Shown piece by piece: positions 1 through 5,773 of a stretch of DNA of 7,446 nt. Every line of letters begins with the position of its first letter. Position 1 is the stretch's first letter. The DNA comes from Actinomycetota bacterium (GTDB lineage: Bacteria; Actinomycetota; Actinomycetes; S36-B12; UBA10799): positions 1 to 7,446 of the forward strand of contig JAUPKM010000452.1 in NCBI GenBank assembly GCA_030837445.1, in the 5' to 3' direction. The translations under genes and the position numbers were made by a program. Below the pieces are notes generated by a model, which was given only the letters and a program-made list of their open reading frames with translations, ran no database searches and was not told where the DNA came from.

Positions 1-89
1 ACCTGCGCATCGTCGATTCCGTAGCTCTTGCGTCCACCGATCATGTGGGCGGCGATCCTCGTCGTGGTGATGTCCGGTGCCAGTGTCAT
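1..89 (-). CDS. ABC transporter ATP-binding protein, N-terminal fragment (probable)
   Basis: Only the first 29 codons are inside the window; the gene continues off the left edge. The ATG at 87-89 follows a strong ribosome binding site, GAGGAGG at 94-100, with a short 4-nt gap. The visible peptide begins MTLAPDITTTRIAAH and continues with GGRKSYGIDDAQV. A Lys-x-Tyr-Gly followed by an acidic/Gln stretch is what the A-loop of LolD/MacB-type ATPases looks like just before the 'ALDDV' segment, so I infer an ABC ATPase, but Walker motifs are not visible. Context supports this: in actinomycetes a DesK-type kinase and NarL-type regulator are commonly followed by an ABC ATPase and an FtsX-like permease. 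The 153-nt gap after the regulator means it may have its own promoter. Any short conserved N-terminus could mimic this, so the family call is tentative. Confidence 0.5.
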   Translation of the reverse strand, partial: MTLAPDITTTRIAAHMIGGRKSYGIDDAQ

Positions 90-120
90 GTGTCCTCCTC
101 GTCGGCCGTAACCCAAGGCT

Positions 121-158
121 GTCCCAACTGGCATCGGCCGCGCGTCCGGCCGTGGGAC
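121..158. other. Inverted repeat in the leader of the ABC transporter gene
   Basis: GTCCCA (121-126) pairs with TGGGAC (153-158). Inside it CGGCCG (135-140) pairs with CGGCCG (147-152) around the loop CGCGTC. That gives 12 base pairs interrupted by an 8-nt bulge on the left arm. It lies 32 nt upstream of the ATG at 87-89 on the minus strand. No T-run follows on either strand, so it could be an operator for the adjacent response regulator, an attenuator-like leader hairpin or a weak terminator. Its function is not shown by the sequence. Confidence 0.4.
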
Positions 159-170
159 GGTTTCGAAGGC

Positions 171-216
171 CTCCGCTCGCCGGAGACGAGTCCCCCTCGA
201 CCCCTCCGGAAGGAGG
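171..216. other. Two small hairpins just downstream of the response regulator gene
   Basis: CTCCG (171-175) pairs with CGGAG (181-185), and CCTCC (203-207) pairs with GGAGG (212-216). They lie 26-72 nt past the regulator stop codon on the minus strand. Neither has a T-tract. They may together act as a weak, U-less 3' end of the kinase-regulator message, or may only reflect G+C-rich sequence. The rest of 90-242 shows no clear -35/-10 pair. Confidence 0.25.
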
Positions 217-242
217 ATGCTCAAGCGGTCAGAGGAGGAGGC

Positions 243-893
243 TTAGGTGCCCGGTTGGACGAGGCCCGACTCGTAGGCCACGACCACGAGTTGAACGCGA
301 TCTCGCACACCCAACTTGCTGAGCAGTCTCGAGACGTGCGTCTTGACCGTCGTCTCGCCCAGGAATAGCGCCTCCGCGATCTCGGAGTTCGACAGACCTC
401 GGGCGACAAGCCGCAGCACGTCGAACTCACGGTCGGTGACGGAATCGAATCCCTCGAGGCTGCGGGCAGCTGGGCGGGCCGCGAACTCGTGGATCAGCCG
501 CTTGGTCACCTGTGGCGCCAACAGGGCATCGCCTCGTGCCACCACGTGGATGGCGTCGACCAGGTCATCCGCAGGCGCATCCTTGAGGAGGAACCCCGAC
601 GCCCCGGCTCGGAGCGCGCCATATACGTACTCGTCGAGGTCGAAGGTCGTCAGCACCAGAACAGCCACCTGCGGGTCAGCCTCGGTAATCTGGCGCGTCG
701 CTTCGATACCGTCGACAATCGGCATCCGCACGTCCATGAGAACAACGTCGGGACGCTCGCGGTGAACGAGTCGCACGGCCTCCTGCCCGTCCCCCGCCTC
801 ACCTGCGACCACGAATTCCGGCTCTGCGTCCAACACCATGCGCAGACCGGTTCGCACCATCTCCTGGTCATCGACGATGACGATGCGCGTCAT
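243..893 (-). CDS. NarL/FixJ-family two-component response regulator
   Basis: A 216-residue cytoplasmic DNA-binding regulator of usual family length. Residues 1-120 form a receiver domain: acidic pocket D8-D9, phosphoacceptor D54 (VLMDVRMP), T82/T83 and K104 in GFLLKDAP. Residues 150-212 form a LuxR-type helix-turn-helix, with SNSEIAEALF, then the recognition helix region TTVKTHVSRLLSKLG. All residues needed for phosphorylation are present. The ATG overlaps the kinase stop codon by 4 nt (ATGA, 890-893), and no good ribosome binding site precedes it, so translation is probably coupled to the kinase gene. It is the cognate partner of that kinase. Its likely target is the ABC transporter gene downstream, by analogy with similar actinomycete loci. 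The signal and regulon cannot be read from sequence. Confidence 0.93.
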   Translation of the reverse strand: MTRIVIVDDQEMVRTGLRMVLDAEPEFVVAGEAGDGQEAVRLVHRERPDVVLMDVRMPIVDGIEATRQITEADPQVAVLVLTTFDLDEYVYGALRAGASGFLLKDAPADDLVDAIHVVARGDALLAPQVTKRLIHEFAARPAARSLEGFDSVTDREFDVLRLVARGLSNSEIAEALFLGETTVKTHVSRLLSKLGVRDRVQLVVVAYESGLVQPGT

Positions 894-2053
894 GCAGGCA
901 CCGGAATCGTGGCCTGCACCGCGAAGCCGCCCCCCGGGCGCGCACCGGTGTGTAGTTCGCCGGCAAGTAGCGAGACGCGCTCGTGCATACCGACGAGGCC
1001 GTGACCCGGAGCCAATGGTCCGACCACACCACGACCGTCGTCGAGGACGCTGATGCCCAACCGGTCCTGGCCATAGTCGAGTGTCAGATTCGCCTTGACA
1101 CCGGGCCCGCCGTGCTTCAGTGAGTTGGTCAATGACTCTTGCACGATGCGGTAGGCATTGATGTCGATACCGCCGGGTAATCGGCGCGGCTGGCCGAGCA
1201 CCTTGACGGACACTGGCAGGCCGGCATCGGCGAAATGGCCAGTGAGCCGGTCGATCTCGGCAAGTCCCGGCTGGGGAGCCATCGGCTCGGCATCGGCCGG
1301 CTCTCGCAGCAGCCCGACCATTCGCCGCATCTCCCCCAGCCCCTCTCGTCCAGCGGCACTAATCGTCCCCAGAGCATCGCGCACGCGAGGATCGGCATCG
1401 GTCGCCAGTCTGGCAGCACCCTCCGCCTGCACGGTCATCACCACTATCTGGTGGGCCACGACGTCGTGCAATTCCCGCGCAATACGCCCGCGTTCGGCAG
1501 CCACAGCAGCCAGTGCCCGCTCTTCGCGCTCGCGCTCGGCCCGCTCGACCTGTTCCTGGAGTCTGCTGCGCTCGGTCTGCCGCTCGTTCACCTCTCGACC
1601 CAGGTAGAGCGCAAGGAGGCCGGTTAGGACCTCCCCGACCACATTCACTACCGCTACTGATTCGTACAGCACCGAACCCAGCAGCGTGAAGGCGACCACA
1701 ACGCCGATTACCGACAACCCCCAGATCATCGACTTCCGACTGGAAAGCTGCGAGCCCACTGCGTGGAGGGCGACAAGTGTTCCGATACCGGCCAGGGAGG
1801 AGGGGTAGTCGAGCCCGCGATCGAGCATCCAGGCGGCAAGCACGACAAGCACGACTGCCACCGGGAAGCGTCGCCGCCAGATCAGGGGAAGGGTCTGCAA
1901 TGCGATCAGGGCGTAGGACAGCAAACTCGGAGTTCGCTGATGGACCGCCGCGACGTCGGTTGCCTGGTACTGCAGGAGGCTCAGGATGGACAGCACGAAG
2001 AGACCGATGCCGAGGGCGGCATCAGTTGCCCAGGAAGGGATCCACCGGTTCAT
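890..2053 (-). CDS. DesK-like membrane sensor histidine kinase (HisKA_3 family)
   Basis: A 387-residue sensor kinase. The N-terminal 150 residues hold five to six hydrophobic membrane segments (about 9-27, 45-59, 63-76, 86-100, 109-127, 133-150) with almost no extracellular domain, so it probably senses something in or at the membrane. A charged helix (about 152-188) leads to the HisKA_3 dimerisation domain with phosphoacceptor H196 in IARELHDVVAHQ. The ATPase domain has the N-box ESLTNSLKHG (E306, N310), G1 DDGRG (338-342) and G2 GHGLVGM (350-356). I chose the ATG at 2051-2053 because GGGAG lies about 7 nt upstream and the protein then starts MNRWIPSW directly before the first membrane helix. 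A GTG 108 nt further upstream would add an unconvincing, Pro/Ser-rich tail. Its stop overlaps the regulator start by 4 nt, so the two are co-transcribed. Confidence 0.93.
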   Translation of the reverse strand: MNRWIPSWATDAALGIGLFVLSILSLLQYQATDVAAVHQRTPSLLSYALIALQTLPLIWRRRFPVAVVLVVLAAWMLDRGLDYPSSLAGIGTLVALHAVGSQLSSRKSMIWGLSVIGVVVAFTLLGSVLYESVAVVNVVGEVLTGLLALYLGREVNERQTERSRLQEQVERAEREREERALAAVAAERGRIARELHDVVAHQIVVMTVQAEGAARLATDADPRVRDALGTISAAGREGLGEMRRMVGLLREPADAEPMAPQPGLAEIDRLTGHFADAGLPVSVKVLGQPRRLPGGIDINAYRIVQESLTNSLKHGGPGVKANLTLDYGQDRLGISVLDDGRGVVGPLAPGHGLVGMHERVSLLAGELHTGARPGGGFAVQATIPVPA

Positions 2054-2097
2054 CTCGCTCCCGAGAATAGGGGGCTCTGATGCCGACGGCGTCGTCC

Positions 2098-2112
2098 TCG
2101 GGTGGGACCCGA
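2098..2112. other. 15-bp palindrome in the kinase leader
   Basis: TCGGGT (2098-2103) and ACCCGA (2107-2112) flank a 3-nt centre GGG. It lies 45 nt upstream of the kinase ATG, where an operator, possibly for autoregulation, or a small leader hairpin could sit. A TATTCT on the minus strand (about 2063-2068) resembles a -10 box but has no good -35 partner, so I do not call a promoter. Nothing else stands out in 2054-2162. Confidence 0.3.
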
Positions 2113-2162
2113 AGTCAGTCGCGGGGAGGAGGGTCGTCTGCAACGAGGGCCATCGCCCCACA

Positions 2163-2207
2163 AGAATGGCCGGGGACGCCCACCGTGTGGACTTCCCCGG
2201 CCATTCT
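2163..2207 (-). terminator. Strong nested hairpin, probable terminator of the Hsp20 gene
   Basis: AGAATGGCCGGGGA (2163-2176) is perfectly complementary to TCCCCGGCCATTCT (2194-2207), a 14-bp stem. The 17-nt loop holds a second stem, CCAC (2180-2183) with GTGG (2187-2190). It begins 16 nt after the Hsp20 stop codon on the minus strand, where a terminator is expected, and separates that gene from the co-oriented kinase gene. No real T-run follows (TGTGGGG on the minus strand), as is common for intrinsic terminators in actinomycetes. The structure is almost symmetric and would also form on the plus strand. Confidence 0.65.
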
Positions 2208-2223
2208 CGAAAGCAGGTGGCGA

Positions 2224-2694
2224 CTACTCGGGTGCCACCACTGCGGAGTCGGACTCGGTCACTGGGCCATCCGTGCGGACCTGGATCCGCGCCGGACGAT
2301 GAGCCGCGACCAGAGCAGACAGTTTGATCTGCAGGATGCCCTCACGATAATCGGCTTCCACGGTGTCGGCGTCAATACGAGTCCCGAGTTTGAATTCCCG
2401 ACGGAACGTGCCGGAGCGCATTTCGTTGACCACGACCTTGCGATCCTCGCCGACGTCGGCCATGTCACGCCGACCTGAAACAACCAGCGTGTCATCGAGG
2501 ACCTCGACCGCGATGTCCGACGGCTTCGTCCCGGGTACTTCGACTTCGACGTAGACGTCATCGCCGGCCTGCACGAAGCGTGCCGCCGGCGTCCATGCGA
2601 CCGAGAGTTGGTTCCCGAAGGCGTCACGGATCATGGCGTCGAATTGTGAGTCGAGCCGGTTGCGACGGACGGCGAACTGGGGGTGCATTGCCAT
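2224..2694 (-). CDS. Hsp20/alpha-crystallin family small heat-shock protein
   Basis: A 156-residue ATP-independent holdase that forms oligomers and keeps unfolding proteins soluble in the cytoplasm. The alpha-crystallin domain spans about residues 32-126, with VYVEVEVPGTKPSDI (47-61), the SGRR turn (73-76), FRREFKLG (97-104) and the terminal strand EGILQIKL (118-125). The C-terminal tail has an I-x-V motif (I137, V139) that in this family docks into a neighbouring subunit. The start ATG at 2692-2694 is chosen because AGGAG (2703-2707) sits 8 nt upstream; a second ATG two codons later is an alternative. A longer in-frame start would run through the CIRCE operator and is rejected. Regulation is probably by HrcA at CIRCE and by a SigR/SigH-type sigma factor. 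It is likely monocistronic, with a strong hairpin after its stop. Confidence 0.93.
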   Translation of the reverse strand: MAMHPQFAVRRNRLDSQFDAMIRDAFGNQLSVAWTPAARFVQAGDDVYVEVEVPGTKPSDIAVEVLDDTLVVSGRRDMADVGEDRKVVVNEMRSGTFRREFKLGTRIDADTVEADYREGILQIKLSALVAAHRPARIQVRTDGPVTESDSAVVAPE

Positions 2695-2715
2695 GTTTGG
2701 GTCTCCTCTCAATGG

Positions 2716-2742
2716 TTGGCACTCTGTGCCTGAGAGTGCTAA
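2716..2742. promoter_or_regulatory. CIRCE element, HrcA repressor operator
   Basis: On the minus strand the sequence reads TTAGCACTC, nine bases, then GAGTGCCAA. The established CIRCE consensus is TTAGCACTC-N9-GAGTGCTAA, so 17 of 18 arm positions match and the spacer is exactly nine. It lies 21 nt upstream of the Hsp20 ATG. HrcA binds CIRCE in normal conditions and releases it on heat shock. This implies that the genome encodes HrcA. Confidence 0.93.
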
Positions 2743-2767
2743 CACAGGGGCATTTCGTCGGTATTCC
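2741..2767 (-). promoter_or_regulatory. Candidate SigR/SigH-type stress promoter of hsp20
   Basis: On the minus strand GGAAT (2763-2767) is followed after 19 nt by GTT (2741-2743). The Streptomyces SigR and mycobacterial SigH consensus is close to GGAAT-N18/19-GTT. The GTT shares its last two bases with the CIRCE arm, so the -10 region and predicted start (about 2730-2735) lie under the HrcA site, a good repression geometry. The match is short and could occur by chance; no good TTGACA/TATAAT pair was seen instead. Confidence 0.45.
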
Positions 2768-2791
2768 TGCCTCTGATGTGGGCACGTCCCT

Positions 2792-2810
2792 TGTTCGCTG
2801 ACAGCGAACA
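2792..2810. promoter_or_regulatory. Perfect 19-bp palindrome, candidate operator
   Basis: TGTTCGCTG (2792-2800), central A, CAGCGAACA (2802-2810): both 9-base arms match perfectly. It lies between the divergent Hsp20 and CBM2-protein genes, upstream of both candidate promoters. It is not CIRCE, and its half sites face the wrong way for an actinobacterial LexA box (GAAC-N4-GTTC). A dimeric repressor or activator site is the simplest reading; which gene it controls is unknown. Confidence 0.45.
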
Positions 2811-2846
2811 GGTTCCCGCTAATGGGGGATACCGCGCAACGGAATT

Positions 2847-2875
2847 TTGTGATTCAAGGGCGCTGGGCAGACAAT
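2847..2875 (+). promoter_or_regulatory. Possible sigma-70-type promoter of the CBM2 protein gene
   Basis: TTGTGA (2847-2852), a 17-nt spacer, then GACAAT (2870-2875): each hexamer matches the consensus at four of six positions. The predicted start near 2882 leaves a leader of about 155 nt before the ATG at 3037. Such matches are weak evidence in a high-G+C genome. Confidence 0.3.
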
Positions 2876-2921
2876 AGTCACGATGTTGGGTCCCGGCGAG
2901 AAGAATCTTGCGGATCCTTGT

Positions 2922-2984
2922 GAGCGTGGGCATCGACACCACGAGCGTGGGGGACGCAGACTGGCGACGCGGACAAAACGCCAG
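2922..2984 (+). other. Structured leader with a direct repeat and alternative hairpins
   Basis: GAGCGTGGG occurs at 2922-2930 and, preceded by C, again at 2943-2951, exactly 21 nt apart. CCAC (2939-2942) can pair back with GTGG at 2926-2929 (five pairs with C2925-G2943) or forward with GTGG at 2947-2950 over a GAGC tetraloop, but not both. A further stem, CTGGCG (2961-2966) with CGCCAG (2979-2984), follows. It may be a regulatory leader or a pair of protein-binding sites two helical turns apart. It is not convincingly any riboswitch I know. Confidence 0.3.
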
Positions 2985-3036
2985 ACCATGTGCTGCACGA
3001 GACAGCTGCCAATGCGAACCGGGAGATGACAGGGGT

Positions 3037-5238
3037 ATGACCCACAGCAGTAGGAAGGTCACCAAGACAGGGAAAGCCTCACTCGGGGCGCTGACCGCGA
3101 TCGCGTTGGCTGGCACGGGCCTGCTCGGCCTGAGCCCCGCAGCTGCTGCTGACGACATCGTCTTGACCTGGCGCGTGACGGACTCCTGGACCGGTGGCGC
3201 GACCATTGACGCCACGCTCAGCAACCGTTCGGCCACTGCCGTGTCACCCTGGAGCGTCGCCATCAGCGGAGGTCCGCAGTTCGTCTCCGCCTGGAATGCG
3301 ACACGTTCCTCAGCCACCACCCTTACCGCGCCAGGCTGGGCCAGCAACCTGCCCGCAGGGTCGTCGGTGGCGTTCGGCGCATCGATGAACTCCAATGCTG
3401 CGCCCACCGGCTGCAGCGTTCCGGGGCACGTGTGCCGGGTCGTCAGCACTGCCCCCACGCCCACGCCCACGCCGACCACCACTCCAGCTCCGACGCCCAC
3501 TCAGACCACCAACCCCACCCCCACGCCAACTCAGCCTCAGCCCGGCCCCGGGAACCTGCCGACACCGGTACACTTCACCCCCACGAGCACCGCTAGCGGC
3601 ACACTGACCTATCACACCGCGTTGCCCTATCCGACCGGCACGAACGACAAGTTGGTGCTGTCGTCGAACTACACGGACCTGATCATCAGCAACTACGTGT
3701 CGGGCGCACTGCTGGCCAAACTCTTGCGGGACAAGGAACCCGGCCTGGCGCTCAACCGTGACTACATTTACGGCACCATGTTCGCCCAACTCCTGCAGGA
3801 GAACATCAACACCGGCGGCTACAACGCCACGACCGACTGGATCAACCCGACCGCAACCGAACGGACTCAGCTGCTGGCATCAGGGCAGGGCGGCCCCTAT
3901 CAGATCAACGACTACTCGAAGCGGTTGGAGACGCCAGCGGGGATCGGGCTGATCAACTACGTCGCCCTACAGAAGGGACTGGGCTACACCGTCGAGGATC
4001 AGGACAGCGGAAAGCAGACGGCCAGCGTCGGTCCGTCCTCGCTGGACGAGAAGTACTTCGGTCCGATGGCCGCGGCCTACTTCCACCTCAACGACACAAA
4101 CCGGCTCGCGATGAACAATGCCGATTCCTGGGGCCCGCAATACGCCACGTATGGGCAGTGCATGACCAACCTGAAAAATGCCAAGTCCCAGCAGGCACCG
4201 TTCAACAACTACGACATGATCCTCAATGCCGCCTACAACGCCGGCACCTACTCAAGGATTCTGGGCGACTACTTCAGGATCTGCGCGGGCCAATTTGGTA
4301 CCGGCGCGGCGGCCACTCAGGTGAAGTCCCTTGCCGACTACTCACTGAGCGACAAGGACTACCAGGCTGCCATCGGGACGGCTGAATCGGTGGGCTCGAC
4401 GTTCATCCTCTACCCCCGCCAGGTGCGGCTGTACCTGGACCAGATGTACAACCAGCGATCCTTCCCCTCTCCAGCCATTACGGGCGACACGAAAATCGAT
4501 CTGTCGGTGACCGACATCCGCTACGTGTTTGCCAACGCGATGGGAACCCTCGCCTATCAAGGACCCAACGGCAGCTACTCCTACGTGGCACAGGCCGACA
4601 GCAATGCAGCCTTCCAGGCCGCGCTCGCAACCACCGGACTGACGTCCAGCTCCCGGCTGAACATCTCGACCGCCACCGGACGAAACTCCTTCTTCAACCT
4701 GCTGGATGCAGCCATCGCCAATCTGTCGGGCCGGGTGGGTAGCACCTTCGGCGGTGTCACACAGACAACGATCAACGGACCCACGCCGACACCCACGCCC
4801 ACCCCGACGCCGACGCCGACACCGACACCGACGCCCACGCCCACGCCCACGCCCACGCCGACACCCACACCCACGCCGACACCCACACCCACGCCAACGC
4901 CGACTTCAAACGGCGCTATCGGGGTTAAATTGACCAACGTGTCCGACTGGGGCACTGGCCGGACCATGGACGTTGCCGTGACCAACACCGGTGGCACTGC
5001 GTCGACCTCCTGGACCGTGTCCTTCACGTGGCCACGGGACATCTCACCGTGGAATGCCGCTCGGCTGTCCTACACCGGTGGACGAGTCAACCTGGGCAAC
5101 GCTGCATGGAACGGAACATTGGCCCGCGGAGCGTCAACCACGTTCGGTTTCTCCGACTCGTCACCGAGCCAGCCGAAGCCGACCAGTTGCACCGCGACCA
5201 TGAACGGCACCCCGGTGGCCTGCACCCTCACGCCGTAG
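3037..5238 (+). CDS. Secreted protein with two CBM2 modules and a lysozyme-superfamily-like central domain
   Basis: 733 residues. A Sec signal peptide (RK-rich start, hydrophobic 14-32, cleavage after AAAA near residue 38) leads to CBM2 (about 40-136) with W51, W86 and W101 as the probable glycan-binding face and C126/C133. A PT linker (139-171) precedes a central region (about 180-575). A 21-fold Pro-Thr linker (582-623) leads to a second CBM2 (626-733) with W638, W672, W691 and C718/C729. Three tryptophans resemble the CBM2a type, which binds crystalline cellulose or chitin. The central region has FAQLLQENINTGG (249-261, E255), GGPYQIN (285-291) and AAYNAG (398-403), like the catalytic-glutamate, GLMQI/GRGPIQL and AYNAG motifs of lytic transglycosylases and GH19 chitinases. 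C375 and C416 may bond. Activity on chitin or peptidoglycan is inferred; E255 is the candidate acid. I do not recognise the family. The ATG at 3037 is chosen for the signal peptide and GGGAG at 3021-3025. Confidence 0.85.
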   Translation: MTHSSRKVTKTGKASLGALTAIALAGTGLLGLSPAAAADDIVLTWRVTDSWTGGATIDATLSNRSATAVSPWSVAISGGPQFVSAWNATRSSATTLTAPGWASNLPAGSSVAFGASMNSNAAPTGCSVPGHVCRVVSTAPTPTPTPTTTPAPTPTQTTNPTPTPTQPQPGPGNLPTPVHFTPTSTASGTLTYHTALPYPTGTNDKLVLSSNYTDLIISNYVSGALLAKLLRDKEPGLALNRDYIYGTMFAQLLQENINTGGYNATTDWINPTATERTQLLASGQGGPYQINDYSKRLETPAGIGLINYVALQKGLGYTVEDQDSGKQTASVGPSSLDEKYFGPMAAAYFHLNDTNRLAMNNADSWGPQYATYGQCMTNLKNAKSQQAPFNNYDMILNAAYNAGTYSRILGDYFRICAGQFGTGAAATQVKSLADYSLSDKDYQAAIGTAESVGSTFILYPRQVRLYLDQMYNQRSFPSPAITGDTKIDLSVTDIRYVFANAMGTLAYQGPNGSYSYVAQADSNAAFQAALATTGLTSSSRLNISTATGRNSFFNLLDAAIANLSGRVGSTFGGVTQTTINGPTPTPTPTPTPTPTPTPTPTPTPTPTPTPTPTPTPTPTPTPTSNGAIGVKLTNVSDWGTGRTMDVAVTNTGGTASTSWTVSFTWPRDISPWNAARLSYTGGRVNLGNAAWNGTLARGASTTFGFSDSSPSQPKPTSCTATMNGTPVACTLTP
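3451..3549 (+). repeat. First Pro-Thr linker, in-gene low-complexity repeat
   Basis: Residues 139-171 are an irregular Pro/Thr run broken by Ala, Gln, Asn and Gly. It joins the first CBM2 to the central domain. Such linkers are flexible, often glycosylated in actinomycete secreted enzymes, and keep the modules apart. Confidence 0.85.
4780..4905 (+). repeat. Second Pro-Thr linker, 21 uninterrupted PT units
   Basis: 126 nt of alternating CCN and ACN codons encode residues 582-623 as perfect (Pro-Thr)21. Codon third positions vary among C, G and A in hexamer and dodecamer sub-patterns, for example repeated CCCACG and CCGACA units. The tract is prone to slippage in steps of 6 nt without frameshift, so its length may vary between strains or be mis-assembled. 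Its antisense strand is open and would read Gly-Val repeats, which is not a gene. Confidence 0.95.
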
Positions 5239-5293
5239 CCGAGGGGCCCGGAGGCGCGGCAAATAAGTTGATCAGCGTGACAGACGTCGACCG

Positions 5294-5340
5294 GGTCGTT
5301 CCTCAGACCTGCAACGACCGAGGGCCCTGCGCTGACAGGG
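5294..5340. terminator. Possible bidirectional terminator between convergent genes
   Basis: GGTCGTT (5294-5300) pairs with AACGACC (5313-5319) around a 12-nt loop, and CCCTG (5325-5329) pairs with CAGGG (5336-5340) around 6 nt. They lie in the 196-nt gap between the convergent CBM2-protein and pyrophosphohydrolase genes, where both messages should end. No T-tract follows on either strand, so the call rests on position and pairing only. Nothing else is evident in 5239-5434. Confidence 0.35.
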
Positions 5341-5434
5341 GAACTCACCGACCGGGGCCTGGAACCTGAAGCGCGCAGGTCAGTTGCCAATGGCATAGCG
5401 AGCCAGGCCGCCGCCACTTGAGAGGCTCCTCGGG

Positions 5435-5773
5435 TCAGTGGATCTTGTCTGCATTTCCGGCGGCGGCTTCCACCGTGTATCGGGCGGCATTGGCTGCGAG
5501 CTTATTCTCGGCCGCGGCCATTAGATCGATCCCTGTGACATCAGCGAGGCGGCACAGATAGATGAGGACATCGGCCATCTCCTCACCGACCGCCTTCTGT
5601 TGCTGATGACTGAGCTCATGCGATTGCTCAGGCGTGAGCCATTGGAACTCGGCCACCAATTCACCGGCTTCCCCCGACAGGGCCATGGCGAGGTTCTTTG
5701 GCGTGTGGAACTGCTGCCACTGGCGTTCAGCAGCGAACAGTCGCACCTGTTGGGTCAATTCCTCGATTGTCAT
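5435..5773 (-). CDS. MazG-like nucleotide pyrophosphohydrolase (dCTPase/RS21-C6-like)
   Basis: A 112-residue, single-domain all-alpha NTP-PPase that should hydrolyse a (d)NTP to (d)NMP and pyrophosphate. The metal-binding E-x-x-E / E-x-x-D signature is complete: E35 and E38 in SGEAGELVAEF, then E65 and D68 in GEEMADVLIYL. The typical tail of this family follows as KLAANAARYTVEAAAGNADKI. Length fits the small dCTP pyrophosphatase group rather than two-domain MazG. The ATG overlaps the stop of the helicase gene upstream by 4 nt (5770-5773) and has only a poor ribosome binding site, so translation is likely coupled. Substrate is unknown: canonical dCTP, a damaged or modified nucleotide, or a phage-specific one. 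House-cleaning or phage-defence roles are both possible; the coupling to a helicase suggests a shared task. Confidence 0.88.
   Translation of the reverse strand: MTIEELTQQVRLFAAERQWQQFHTPKNLAMALSGEAGELVAEFQWLTPEQSHELSHQQQKAVGEEMADVLIYLCRLADVTGIDLMAAAENKLAANAARYTVEAAAGNADKIH

Noticed and set aside
243..1004. Several plus-strand open frames opposite the kinase and regulator genes
   Set aside because: They are codon-bias shadows in high-G+C DNA; the minus-strand proteins have complete, ordered family motifs.
2054..2161. GTG start for a 423-residue form of the sensor kinase
   Set aside because: The added 36 residues resemble no kinase N-terminus and no ribosome binding site precedes the GTG; the ATG at 2053 has GGGAG at good spacing right before the first membrane helix.
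2792..2810. LexA (SOS) box
   Set aside because: Actinobacterial LexA sites are GAAC-N4-GTTC; here the half sites are in the opposite order (GTTC then GAAC) with a different spacing.
2908..3036. TTG start 43 codons upstream of the CBM2 protein start
   Set aside because: The extension is Cys/Arg-rich and would bury the signal peptide inside the protein; the ATG at 3037 has a purine-rich ribosome binding site and gives a textbook secretion signal.
2881..3036. ydaO-type c-di-AMP riboswitch before a possible wall hydrolase
   Set aside because: None of the conserved core segments I would expect of that class could be recognised in the leader.
2739..3500. Minus-strand open frame of about 250 codons across the CBM2 protein start and its leader
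   Set aside because: It is antisense to a clear secreted-protein gene, begins with Gly-Val repeats from the first PT linker, and ends over the hsp20 promoter and CIRCE.
4581..5042. Minus-strand open frame encoding a long Gly-Val repeat
   Set aside because: It is the antisense shadow of the Pro-Thr linker codons; there is no ribosome binding site or independent domain.
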